Assembly (NCBI RefSeq): GCF_900698955.1
Contig: NZ_LR217720.1
Span: forward strand, 186,001-250,000
Direction of reading: 5' to 3'
Length of the DNA stretch: 64,000 bases
Source of the DNA: Erwinia_E haradaeae_G
GTDB taxonomy: Bacteria > Pseudomonadota > Gammaproteobacteria > Enterobacterales > Enterobacteriaceae
Of this stretch, positions 1 to 9,059 are shown one piece after another (the first letter of the stretch is position 1; each line of letters starts with the position of its first letter). The notes beneath the pieces were generated by a model. The model ran no database searches and was not told the origin of the DNA. It was given only the letters and a program-made list of their open reading frames with translations. The position numbers and the translations under genes are program-made.

Positions 1-792
1 GCCAGTTTAAAGAAAGCTATTATTGGTATTCTTCTTATTGGCGATGACCCTTATGATCTAAACATTGATTATAATAGTACAAAAACTTCACTTAATCCAG
101 AACCACTTTTATATGGACAGGTATTAACTAATACCGGACAGCCTATTATTCATCAGGATGATGCAGCTCATTACGCTGATTATGTAGTGAAGTATCGAAG
201 ACATTATCGATATTCAGGTTCGCATATAATCTGGTCAGTGACGATTCCGATGACTGCTAACCATCTTGATCAGCGTGCACATAAATATTTACCTATTGTA
301 AAAAAAGCTTCAGAGAGATACGGTATTGCTCAGTCTTTAATTCTAGCCATCATGGAAACTGAATCTAGTTTTAATCCATATTCTGTTAGTCATTCTAATG
401 CCGTAGGATTAATGCAGGTTGTACAGAATACTGCTGGATTAGATGTATTTCGCATGCAAGGTAAACACGGTCAACCAAGTCGTAGATACTTGCTGGATCC
501 AGAAAAGAATATCGATGTTGGGACAGCATATCTTGCGCTTTTACAAAATAACTATTTTGCTGATATTAAGAATCCCATTTCACGTATTTATGCAGTGATT
601 ACCGCTTATCATGGTGGTGCAGGCAGTGTACTGAGGGTGTTTTCTGGCAAAAAAGATCGTGCTCTATCGATAATCAATAAACTCTCTTCTTCAGAGGTAT
701 ATAAGATGCTAATAGACACACATCCCACACCTGAGTCACGTCGATACTTATATAAAGTTCATCACGCACAAAAATCTTTTAATCGTTATTAA
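1..792 (+). CDS. mltC: Membrane-bound lytic murein transglycosylase C, 5' end outside window
   Basis: The reading frame is open from base 1, so the gene begins before the window; a GTG at 187 is only an internal codon. The 263 visible residues match E. coli MltC from its N-terminal domain (GDDP region, then LYGQV and NTGQPI) to the C-terminus (ESRRYLYKV). The SLT domain shows the catalytic Glu in ETESSFNP (visible residue 121), then GLMQVVQNTAG and the AYHGGAGSV segment. The family is outer-membrane lipoproteins that cleave peptidoglycan glycan strands to 1,6-anhydro ends; the lipobox would lie outside the window. The next gene is about 1.5 kb away, so no operon partner is visible. Confidence 0.95.
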   Translation, partial: ASLKKAIIGILLIGDDPYDLNIDYNSTKTSLNPEPLLYGQVLTNTGQPIIHQDDAAHYADYVVKYRRHYRYSGSHIIWSVTIPMTANHLDQRAHKYLPIVKKASERYGIAQSLILAIMETESSFNPYSVSHSNAVGLMQVVQNTAGLDVFRMQGKHGQPSRRYLLDPEKNIDVGTAYLALLQNNYFADIKNPISRIYAVITAYHGGAGSVLRVFSGKKDRALSIINKLSSSEVYKMLIDTHPTPESRRYLYKVHHAQKSFNRY

Positions 793-2276
793 CGGGTATC
801 ATGTCTAATTTTAACAGATAGATAATCTATATTTACATGACAGTGCTGTGTTTATATGCGTTAACTATGTATAGTTTTCTGTGAGATATCATATGAATAA
901 AATTGCATAATTTTTTTACTGAACCATATACAGCATAGTATGGTTTTAGTAGTCAAGTATTGTATGCGTTTACACTACAGATGATATAATCATTTTATAT
1001 TCTTAGTATTATTTTTATATAGATATATAGAAGTCAGAATTATGGAACATCGTATATGCTAATAATATCATACTATTTTAATATATATGTGACAATAGTG
1101 CATACAAGAATGCTCAAGATAAGGGTGTTCTTGTGATATTTTAAATAAATTTGTCCGGAAATATATTAGTTCTGTATTAAGGTATCTATGATTGATATGC
1201 AAATAGCATCATAAGTGACAGTTTAAAATGTATATCGTTATAGAACATTTATTACATGCGGCGATTATTATTTATCTTGTTATCGCATCATATTTTTCGA
1301 ATATATTTTATATATGCATATATTAGTTCAAATATGGATGATAAGCGTGAACACTGTATTCTACGCTTAAAGCTACTCTTATGTGAACTAACACCATAAA
1401 TGTTACAAAATATCAGATCGTGTTACTTCAAGCACTCAAGAATGTATAAAGACGTTATTTGTAACACATCTCCCGTTTTTTATTCTAAATGCAGAGTGTA
1501 TATTTAGGTGAGAGTAAAGCTATAAACATAAGGCATGATGCATATCGGCCTCAGAAATCATGTTATATTATTATGATATAATGCAAGAAGATAAGAGGTC
1601 TTCATAGCAATGAAGTCTTCTATCATTGATGTTAATCTGTAACAGATAGCATATGTATTACTATAATAGGTAGAATAACATCTTATAAAAATAATTTTAC
1701 GTCATTATATTAATTCAAAGTGAAAATAGTTTCTGATATTTTAATTTTATAATTTATATGTACATATAATTATCGACATCACAAATCGGTGTATGATACT
1801 TATTATCATTAATGTTTTGTTATCTTTATTTTTTATTTTGTGCTCATAATAGTTTCCATAGCATACGTGTATTGTACATTGTTATTTTTGCATTAAATAT
1901 ATGATATTAGTTTTTATGATATACTTAGCGATCAGTAGTACAACTAATTTACACAGTAAAAGATGATACCTGTAATGTCATAGAACGTTTCTATAACGGA
2001 AATAATATTAAGAAGTTATCAGTTGTGATAGATTTTATGAAAATATTATTAATATGACTTTGTGTGTTTTTTTTAATATGGTTATATAATTATTTCTTGA
2101 TTATTTTATTGTATCGTAATATCACCATAAAGTGATACAACGCATATAAGATAAATGTTAGATGTGGTGTACATTATCGAACATACAGTTAGATAGAATG
2201 TTTTAGTGTGCGATATCCAATATTAACGCTTTCTATAAATGTATACTTCTTTTTTCGAACATGAGATTTCTAATGA
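793..2276. other. Gene-free AT-rich spacer between mltC and rnt
   Basis: There is no credible ORF or RNA gene. E. coli has gloA immediately upstream of rnt on the same strand. One short stretch near 2160-2200 reads D-V-V-Y-I-I-E, resembling the GloA segment DPDGYKIE, so part of this spacer may be a dead gloA. The match is too short to annotate. Confidence 0.5.
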
Positions 2277-2912
2277 ATGCATGATTTAAATCAGTCGAAT
2301 ATACTTCTAAGTAGTCGTTTCCGTGGTTTTTATCCGGTGGTGATTGATATTGAGACAGCAGGTTTTGATGCTAAAACTAATGCTTTATTGGAGATTGCGG
2401 CCATTACGCTAAAAATGGATAGTCATGGTTGGTTGGGAAAAGATGCTATTTTACACTTCCATGTCAAGCCGTTTCCTGGATTAACACTACATCCTGAAGC
2501 ACTAGCGTTTAATGGTATTGATCCAGGGAATCCTCTACGTGGTGCAGTTTGTGAATCAGACGCTTTGCATGCTATTTTTACATTAGTCCGTCAGGGGTTA
2601 CATAAGAGCGGATGCAATAGGGCTATTCTTGTGGCACATAATGCAACATTTGATCTGAGTTTTATGAATGCTGCTGTGGCACGTTCAAATCTTAAACGTA
2701 ATCCTTTCCATCCTTTTGTTACGTTTGACACTGCAGCTTTAAGCGGGCTAGTACTTGGTCAAACTGTACTTGCCAAAGCATGCACTACAGCTGGTATATC
2801 ATTTGATAATAGTCAGGCGCATTCCGCATTATATGACACTATTCAAACCGCAGAGTTATTTTGTGAACTCGTAAATCGTTGGAAACGTCTTGGTGGTTGG
2901 CCATTGACTTAA
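2277..2912 (+). CDS. rnt: Ribonuclease T
   Basis: This 211-residue protein is the DEDDh 3'-5' exoribonuclease that trims tRNA 3' ends and finishes 5S and 23S rRNA maturation. E. coli RNase T is 215 residues and near-identical in the core. Visible motifs are the N-terminal DIETAGF with the metal-binding Asp and Glu, LVAHNATFDLSFM in the middle, and QAHSALYDTIQTAELF with the catalytic His and last Asp. The C-terminus WKRLGGWPL matches the family, with the last few E. coli residues missing. ATG at 2277 leads directly into the conserved RFRGFYPVVIDIE segment. No strong Shine-Dalgarno sequence is visible. The gene stands alone. Confidence 0.96.
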   Translation: MHDLNQSNILLSSRFRGFYPVVIDIETAGFDAKTNALLEIAAITLKMDSHGWLGKDAILHFHVKPFPGLTLHPEALAFNGIDPGNPLRGAVCESDALHAIFTLVRQGLHKSGCNRAILVAHNATFDLSFMNAAVARSNLKRNPFHPFVTFDTAALSGLVLGQTVLAKACTTAGISFDNSQAHSALYDTIQTAELFCELVNRWKRLGGWPLT

Positions 2913-3392
2913 AATATCTAGGTATAAATAAAAGAAATAGTGATGTTGCATTTTCAATGTATGGTCGTGCGTATATTCAATGATAATAGAAACTAAGGGC
3001 CACTGTTTTATGAAAAGCAGTTTGTAGGTAAAAATGGATTAATTTTGAGAGCGTTTCATTTTATATAGACAAGATCCGCAGAGAGCATTAATAGCATTGA
3101 GATTATTCTAAAAATTCCTATTCTATAACCAGGAGTGTGATATACCATTTCATTTCTCATTATATTTTATAACCATCTTTCTTTTGTTACTGAAAAAGGT
3201 TTTCTATTTTTATGACGGATGTAGAGAATTCTGATTGGTATAGATTCTTTTTAGTCTTTGTGTGACAATATGTATTGTATTAGATAACCATGAAGGTGTT
3301 CTTAATACAGATGAAATTTTCAAATGTATCTAGTTATTGATTAGTTTGTCGATATAATCATCATGATAGTATCTGAGAAGAAGATGAACGTT
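2913..3392. other. Spacer between convergent rnt and terC-family gene
   Basis: About 480 AT-rich bases between convergent genes. No ORF, RNA gene or clear terminator was recognised. Confidence 0.6.
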
Positions 3393-4115
3393 TTAATTTT
3401 TACTGTTGAGAAGAGCATTTTTATTACGTATAATTTCCAAGCTTTCTATTAATCCTGAAAAAAACATTGCAAAATATATATAACTTTTTGTAATGTGAAT
3501 ACCGACACTTTCTAATATTAAGGTCATGCTAATTAAAACAAGAGAACTGAGTGCTAATATTTTTATTGATGGATGCTTACTGATGTAATCACTAATCATA
3601 CTGGAAAACAGCATCATTACTAAAACTGCAATCACTACTGCTGTCATCATGATAAGTAAATGGTCAGATAGACCAACTGCGGTAATAATGGAATCCAGAC
3701 TAAAAATGATATCTAATAAAATTATTTGTATCATAGCTCCAAGAAAGGGGTATGTATGAGTGTTTGTGGAAAATGACACACCTTGGACACTATTATAAAG
3801 TTCGAGGCTGGAGCTAAAGAATAGAAATACCCCACCCAATAGCAATATTAAGTCTCGTACCGAAAAATTATGATCTGTGATTGCAAAGAGTGGATCAGTA
3901 TAATGCATGATCTGCGTGATAAATGTAAGCAAGATTAATCGCATGACCATTGCTGCAGACATGCCTAGAAAATGGGCAGAATGTTGTTTTTTCTTTGGTA
4001 GTTTTTCTACAATTAGCATTAGAAAGATGATATTATCAATACCTAGAATTACCTCAAGGATTGTTAGTGTTCCAAGAGCTAACCACGTGTCAGGATTCGT
4101 AATCCATTCATACAT
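3393..4115 (-). CDS. ygdQ: TerC-family integral membrane protein (YgdQ-like)
   Basis: This 240-residue protein matches E. coli YgdQ (237 residues) along its whole length: WITNPDTWLALGTLT near the start, LEVILGIDNIIFL with the conserved acidic pair in the first helix, LLDIIFSLDSIITAVGLSDH in the middle, and YIYFAMFFSGLIESLEIIRNK at the end. About seven hydrophobic helices are seen. TerC-family proteins are inner-membrane proteins linked to metal handling; the exact substrate of YgdQ is unknown. I place the start at MYEW (4115), with AAGGAA upstream. The frame stays open to 4217, but that extension is not part of YgdQ and weakly resembles the C-terminus of MutH, the upstream neighbour in E. coli. 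Confidence 0.88.
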   Translation of the reverse strand: MYEWITNPDTWLALGTLTILEVILGIDNIIFLMLIVEKLPKKKQHSAHFLGMSAAMVMRLILLTFITQIMHYTDPLFAITDHNFSVRDLILLLGGVFLFFSSSLELYNSVQGVSFSTNTHTYPFLGAMIQIILLDIIFSLDSIITAVGLSDHLLIMMTAVVIAVLVMMLFSSMISDYISKHPSIKILALSSLVLISMTLILESVGIHITKSYIYFAMFFSGLIESLEIIRNKNALLNSKN

Positions 4116-4708
4116 GCTGTATTTTTCCTTACAAATTAGCTTTTTCATTATCACCGTTTTTTTGTACGGTGTGTTATGCTCATATATAAAACATGGGACC
4201 TTCAAAATACTTACCAAGATTTTGGAAATTTATTGTATAATGTGTGTTACTTATTGTAATACTATCCTATAGAAAAATATTTTTGCTTGATTGATATACT
4301 CAGATGTATTTTACGTATTATAATTTATGTTTTAATTATGAGCATACGTCATCACAAATTCTTTTAAGAAGATCAAGACACCCTTAATCATACTCAATAC
4401 TAACTAACTACAACGTAAATGGATAGAAAATGGATATCAGATTTTTAATTTGATCCGAAATGACTATCATTAGAGATGATGTATATTACAGGGGTTGGGA
4501 AAATAGTTAGAGAAATTTATGCGGCTCTGCTTTGCAGAGATATAATATGTACTAAGACGTTAATTATATGTTGACGCGCTATTATTGTATTGAAGTGTGT
4601 TACTGAGCGCAATGACAACTTTTTCATTTATTATACGCTTATTAGCTGCACACAAAAAGTCTAAAAGACTATACTTGGTTCTATATTTTATAGCCATTAA
4701 GAACAATC
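4116..4708. other. Spacer between divergent terC-family gene and trmB
   Basis: Gene-free. The open extension upstream of the terC-family start (about 4178-4217, minus strand) reads V-S-I-L-K-V-P-C-F-I-Y-E. This can be laid on the E. coli MutH end T-S-A-L-L-A-R-H-F-L-I-Q, so it may be the last trace of mutH, which precedes ygdQ in E. coli. The match is short and tentative. Confidence 0.35.
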
Positions 4709-5428
4709 ATGGTAAATCATAACGTGACGCAATATGTGTATAAAAAAGATTGCCCCATCCATCGAATTTTAAGCTTTATACCTCGTCAAGGTCGTTGTAC
4801 TCCTGGTCAGAAAAAGGCGTTAGAAAGATTATGGCCTGTGATGGGTGTCGAATATCAGAGGCAATTAATTGATTTTACTTATTTATTTGGTCGTTTAGCG
4901 CCAATTGTATTAGAGATTGGTTTTGGTATGGGTTCTTCTTTGGTTAATATGGCTGCTGCGAGCTCTAATAGAAACTTCTTTGGTATTGAGGTTTATAAAC
5001 CAGGTGTAGGGGCATGCTTACTCAAAGCACAGGAAGCTAAAGTGAATAATCTTCGTATAGCATATTATGATGCAGTAGAAATATTGGATCACATGGTGCC
5101 TTTAGATTCGCTTCATACAATACAGATTTTTTTTCCAGACCCATGGCCGAAAACACGCCATCATAAACGTCGTATAATACAAAAGCCTTTTGCACAACTA
5201 GTTTTGAAAAAGCTGAAATTGGGCGGTATATTACATATAGCAACTGATTGGGAAGATTATGCGCATCATATGCTTATGGTTATGAGTTCGATAGATGGTT
5301 ATCAGAATCAGTCTATCAATAATACTTGGATACCACGTCCAGAATTTAGACCATATACAAAATTTGAGAAGAAAGGGGAGCTTTGTGGTCATGGCATATG
5401 GGATTTAATGTTTCAGCGAGTGAAGTAA
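4709..5428 (+). CDS. trmB: tRNA (guanine-N7)-methyltransferase
   Basis: This 239-residue protein has the same length as E. coli TrmB, which makes m7G46 in the variable loop of tRNAs using S-adenosylmethionine. The SAM-binding loop is LEIGFGMGSSL at about residues 68-78, followed by the acidic GIEVY segment. The substrate and catalytic motif FFPDPWPKTRHHKRRI lies near residue 145, and the family signature TKFEKKG followed by GHGIWDL is at the C-terminus. In E. coli yggL follows directly; no intact yggL is visible here. The start ATG at 4709 gives the family length. Confidence 0.96.
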   Translation: MVNHNVTQYVYKKDCPIHRILSFIPRQGRCTPGQKKALERLWPVMGVEYQRQLIDFTYLFGRLAPIVLEIGFGMGSSLVNMAAASSNRNFFGIEVYKPGVGACLLKAQEAKVNNLRIAYYDAVEILDHMVPLDSLHTIQIFFPDPWPKTRHHKRRIIQKPFAQLVLKKLKLGGILHIATDWEDYAHHMLMVMSSIDGYQNQSINNTWIPRPEFRPYTKFEKKGELCGHGIWDLMFQRVK

Positions 5429-5829
5429 CCATGGTATAACGTAGCATTTTAGACTTGGTTTATGTGAAACATTCATGTTAGTATAATAATGATAGTAATA
5501 TAATAATTTGTTTACAATCTATTGACTGCACGAAATGTGAGGTATTAGTAGTTTGTCTATATTAGGACCAACATCGCACTTTCTCTTTGTAGATCTTATA
5601 GTACATCTCATGGAGTTCAGAGAGTATTGTGGTTCACCGCTTCATAAACTGTATCATCATGGTTGAAATACAATCAAACTATAACAACATCGTCAATACA
5701 GTAAAATTTGATTTTTGAATATACATGCGCCATTTTACTATAAAAGTGATAATAGTACTTTAGTGTTATCATCACTTGTAATCAATAGTGTAAGTGTGCA
5801 CATCAAGTATTGCAGTTTAAGGATGTCTC
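5429..5829. other. Spacer and leader before thrS
   Basis: About 400 bases. The last part must hold the thrS promoter and leader. I could not make out a tRNA-Thr-like operator of the kind that controls E. coli thrS, nor a convincing yggL remnant. Confidence 0.5.
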
Positions 5830-7749
5830 ATGCCTTTAATTACCTTTTCTAATGGCAAGCAGAGGTCATTTGATCAGCCCGTCAGCGTTATGGATATCGT
5901 AATAGCCATGGCGCCAGAACTAGTAAAAAAATGTGTTGCTGGAAGGGTCAACCAGCAGATGCTTGACATGTCTGATAAAATATTATCAGATGCTACTGTG
6001 GGTGTTATTACTGGAGAAGATTTAGATGGTATAAATATTATTCGTCACTCTTGCGCTCACTTACTAGGTCATGCTATTAAACAGCTTTGGCCAAATACTC
6101 AAATGGCTATTGGTCCCGTTATTGAACATGGTTTTTATTATGATGTCGACTTGACTCATTCACTCACCGAGGATGATATTACGCTTCTTGCACAAAAAAT
6201 GCATTATTTGGCTGAAAGTAATTATGATGTAATAAAAAGGTATGTCAGTTGGCAGGAGGCGCGCGATATTTTTACCGCAAGAGGTGAAATTTACAAAATC
6301 TCTATTTTAGACGAAAATATTGTCCCTACGCAGAGTTTAAGTTTATATTATCATCAGGAATATATTGATATGTGTCGTGGACCACATGTGCCAAATATAC
6401 GTTTCTGCAATAATTTTAAATTACAAAAAGTGTCTGGTGCGTACTGGAGAGGTGACAGTAAGAACCATATGTTACAGCGTATCTATGGCACTGCATGGGC
6501 GGCAAAAAAACAGTTAGTAAGTTATTTAGTCTCATTACAGGAAGCAGAAAAAAGAGATCACCGCAAAATCGCAAAACAACTCAATTTATATCACATGCAA
6601 GAGGAAGCGCCAGGCATGGTTTTTTGGCACCATGATGGCTGGAATATTTTTCGTGAGCTAGAAAAATTTGTGCGTAGTCGATTAGAAGAGTACGATTATC
6701 AAGAAGTAAAAGGTCCATTGATAATGGATAGAGGGTTGTGGGAGAAAACTGGTCACTGGGAGAACTATAAAGATGCTATGTTTACGACTTCCTCGGAAAA
6801 TCGTGAGTACTGCATAAAACCAATGAACTGCCCTGGGCATGTGCAAATTTTTAATCAGAGTCAAAAATCGTATCGAGATCTTCCATTACGTATGGCTGAG
6901 TTTGGTAGTTGTCATCGTAATGAATTATCTGGCGCATTACATGGATTAATGCGTGTCCGTGGTTTTACGCAAGATGATGCTCATATTTTTTGTACGGAAG
7001 AACAGGTGCACGATGAAGTCAATGGTTGTATTAAAATGTTATATGAGATTTATAATACTTTTGGCTTCAAAAAAACTACCGTTAAATTATCGACGCGACC
7101 AGAAAAATTTATTGGTCATGTGAATTTATGGGATCGTTCAGAATCTGATTTAGTCTCTGTACTTCAAGAGAACAAAATTCTATTTGAATATCAACTCGGT
7201 GATGGTGCATTTTATGGCCCAAAAATTGAATTTACGCTGCATGACTCTCTAGACAGAGCATGGCAATGTGGTACTATTCAATTAGACTTTGCGTTGCCTG
7301 CACGTTTAAATGCCTCGTATATAGGAGAGAATAATAAACGTCAGGTTCCTGTAATGATTCATCGTGCCATATTGGGTTCTATGGAACGATTTATTGGGAT
7401 CTTAACGGAAGAATATGCAGGATTTTTCCCAACCTGGCTTGCACCATTACAAGTTGTTGTGCTTAACGTTACACAGGGTCAAATTAAATATGTTCAAGAA
7501 TTTACTCATACCTTAAAAAATATAGGTATTCGAGTAAAAGCAGATTTGCGAAATGAGACTATCGGATTTAAGATCCGTGAACATACTTTGCGTCGCGTGC
7601 CCTATCTTTTAATTTGCGGTGAGAGAGAGGTCAAAACAGGAACAATATCTGTGCGTACACGAAGTGGTAAGAATTTGGGTTGTATCAACACTCACGATTG
7701 GTTGATGCAATTAAAAGATGAAATCTGCAGGCGTAAAAATCTGTATTAA
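5830..7749 (+). CDS. thrS: Threonyl-tRNA synthetase
   Basis: This 639-residue class II synthetase (E. coli 642) charges tRNA-Thr. Domains in order are TGS (1-62), the editing domain, the catalytic core and the anticodon-binding domain. The editing site is intact: H73 and H77 in HSCAHLLGH, D180, C182 and H186 in DMCRGPH, all at E. coli numbering. The active-site zinc ligands C334 (MNCPGH) and H385 (DDAHIF) are present, with H511 expected further on. SD AAGGATG precedes the ATG. The stop is followed at once by the infC ribosome-binding site, as in the E. coli thrS-infC-rpmI-rplT operon. Confidence 0.98.
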   Translation: MPLITFSNGKQRSFDQPVSVMDIVIAMAPELVKKCVAGRVNQQMLDMSDKILSDATVGVITGEDLDGINIIRHSCAHLLGHAIKQLWPNTQMAIGPVIEHGFYYDVDLTHSLTEDDITLLAQKMHYLAESNYDVIKRYVSWQEARDIFTARGEIYKISILDENIVPTQSLSLYYHQEYIDMCRGPHVPNIRFCNNFKLQKVSGAYWRGDSKNHMLQRIYGTAWAAKKQLVSYLVSLQEAEKRDHRKIAKQLNLYHMQEEAPGMVFWHHDGWNIFRELEKFVRSRLEEYDYQEVKGPLIMDRGLWEKTGHWENYKDAMFTTSSENREYCIKPMNCPGHVQIFNQSQKSYRDLPLRMAEFGSCHRNELSGALHGLMRVRGFTQDDAHIFCTEEQVHDEVNGCIKMLYEIYNTFGFKKTTVKLSTRPEKFIGHVNLWDRSESDLVSVLQENKILFEYQLGDGAFYGPKIEFTLHDSLDRAWQCGTIQLDFALPARLNASYIGENNKRQVPVMIHRAILGSMERFIGILTEEYAGFFPTWLAPLQVVVLNVTQGQIKYVQEFTHTLKNIGIRVKADLRNETIGFKIREHTLRRVPYLLICGEREVKTGTISVRTRSGKNLGCINTHDWLMQLKDEICRRKNLY

Positions 7750-7751
7750 TT

Positions 7752-7756
7752 GGAGG
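7752..7756 (+). promoter_or_regulatory. Shine-Dalgarno sequence that sets the infC AUU start
   Basis: GGAGG lies 8 bases before the ATT at 7765, just after the thrS stop. It is the strongest ribosome-binding site here and points to ATT, not to the TTG at 7750, which lies upstream of the SD itself. Confidence 0.85.
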
Positions 7757-7764
7757 GGTATAGT

Positions 7765-8313
7765 ATTAAAGGTGGAAAACGAGTTCAACTAGTGCGCGCG
7801 AATCGTATTAATGGCGATATTCGTGCTACTGAGGTTCGTCTGACAGATATAGACGGTGAACAGATTGGTATCGTGAGCTTAAATGAAGCTTTGGAAAAAG
7901 CAAAAGGAGCTGGCGTAGATCTTGTTGAGATTAGTCCCAATGCTGAACCGCCAGTTTGTCGTATTATGAACTATGGAAAGTTTCTTTATGAAAAAAATAA
8001 ATCTCATAAGGAACAGAAGAAAAAACAAAAAGTAATTCAAGTGAAGGAAATTAAATTTCGTCCTGGCACTGACGATGGAGATTATCAGGTTAAATTACGC
8101 AATCTAATGCGTTTTCTAGAAGATGGAAATAAAACTAAAATTACACTATGTTTTCGTGGTCGTGAAATGGCACATCAGCAACTAGGGATGGAAGTAATTA
8201 ATCGCGTCCGTAAAGATTTATGCGAAGATAAGAATATCGCTACTGTAGAATCCTTTCCTATAAGAATTGAAGGTCGCCAGATGGTTATGATTCTTGCGCC
8301 AAAGAAAAAATAG
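7765..8313 (+). CDS. infC: Translation initiation factor IF-3 (AUU start codon)
   Basis: This 182-residue protein (E. coli 180) matches IF3 throughout: KGGKRVQLVR at the start, EISPNAEPPVCRIMNYGKFLYE, KVIQVKEIKFRPGTDDGDY, then GREMAHQQLGMEV and APKKK at the end. IF3 binds the 30S subunit and discriminates initiator tRNA and start codons. Homology begins at the codon after ATT 7765, exactly where E. coli infC uses its AUU start, and GGAGG is 8 bases upstream. AUU makes infC autoregulated in E. coli because IF3 itself rejects non-canonical starts. The same use here is inferred from position and SD. Confidence 0.95.
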   Translation: MKGGKRVQLVRANRINGDIRATEVRLTDIDGEQIGIVSLNEALEKAKGAGVDLVEISPNAEPPVCRIMNYGKFLYEKNKSHKEQKKKQKVIQVKEIKFRPGTDDGDYQVKLRNLMRFLEDGNKTKITLCFRGREMAHQQLGMEVINRVRKDLCEDKNIATVESFPIRIEGRQMVMILAPKKK

Positions 8314-8416
8314 TAGGAAGATAAGAGATAATATCGCATTGTTATGAATAACATGGAATGTCAATTATTCATTTTTAATGCTTGCTATAGTTTATAATGT
8401 ACAGTGGAAATTGAAT

Positions 8417-8614
8417 ATGCCTAAGATTAAGACTATACGCAGCGCAGCTAAGCGCTTTAAGAAAACCTCCTCTGGTGGTTTTAAGCATAAAAGCACTAAT
8501 TTACGTCATATTTTGACTAAAAAATCCACCAAGCGTAAACGTCACTTACGGCCGAAAGCTATGGTGTCTAAAAGCGATATCGGTGTAGTAGTGGCCTGCT
8601 TACCTTACGCGTAA
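8417..8614 (+). CDS. rpmI: 50S ribosomal protein L35
   Basis: This 65-residue protein is the same length as E. coli L35 and begins MPKIKT. Homology fixes the start at 8417, although the frame is open from 8378. Basic motifs such as AAKRFKKT, LRHILTKKSTKRKRHLRPKAMV and the ending VACLPYA are conserved. It lies 103 bases after infC and 88 before rplT. In E. coli rpmI and rplT are repressed by L20 through an RNA pseudoknot reaching into infC; I did not identify that structure here. The SD is weak (GGAA). Confidence 0.96.
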   Translation: MPKIKTIRSAAKRFKKTSSGGFKHKSTNLRHILTKKSTKRKRHLRPKAMVSKSDIGVVVACLPYA

Positions 8615-8702
8615 GCAACTTGAACTATATCCATACGTTATGGCGATACTCAAAGATTATTGTATACGAAAAAAAGATCGTGTATCCTACAAGGAGAGAT
8701 AA

Positions 8703-9059
8703 ATGGCTCGTGTAAAACGAGGCGTAACTGCTCACGCGCGTCACAAGAAAATTTTAAATCAAGCTAAAGGCTACTACGGATCTCGTTCACGAGTGTATCG
8801 AGTGGCATGTCAAGCAGTAATTAAAGCTGGGCAATATGCCTACCGTGATCGTCGTCAGCGGAAACGTCATTTTCGTCGGCTTTGGATTATACGCATTAAT
8901 GCTGCCGCTCGCCGATATGGAATATCGTATAGTGTGTTTGTGAATGGTCTGCAACAGGCTTCCATTGATATTGATCGTAAAGTTTTATCAGATATCGCTA
9001 TCTATGATAAAATTGTATTTTCTGAACTAGTAACGCGAGCAAAAGAAGCACTAGCTTAA
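8703..9059 (+). CDS. rplT: 50S ribosomal protein L20
   Basis: This 118-residue protein has the family length. It begins MARVKRGVTAHARHKKIL, with the basic RNA-binding extension followed by the globular part (RLWIIRINAAARRYGISYS). L20 is needed for early 50S assembly and is the autogenous repressor of rpmI-rplT in E. coli. A strong AAGGAGAG ribosome-binding site precedes the ATG at 8703. It is the last gene of the thrS-infC-rpmI-rplT block. In E. coli pheM and pheST follow after a short gap; here pheS starts 1.4 kb downstream. Confidence 0.97.
   Translation: MARVKRGVTAHARHKKILNQAKGYYGSRSRVYRVACQAVIKAGQYAYRDRRQRKRHFRRLWIIRINAAARRYGISYSVFVNGLQQASIDIDRKVLSDIAIYDKIVFSELVTRAKEALA

Noticed and set aside
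7750..7764. TTG at 7750 as infC start
   Set aside because: It lies before the GGAGG Shine-Dalgarno sequence, and IF3 homology begins only after the ATT at 7765.
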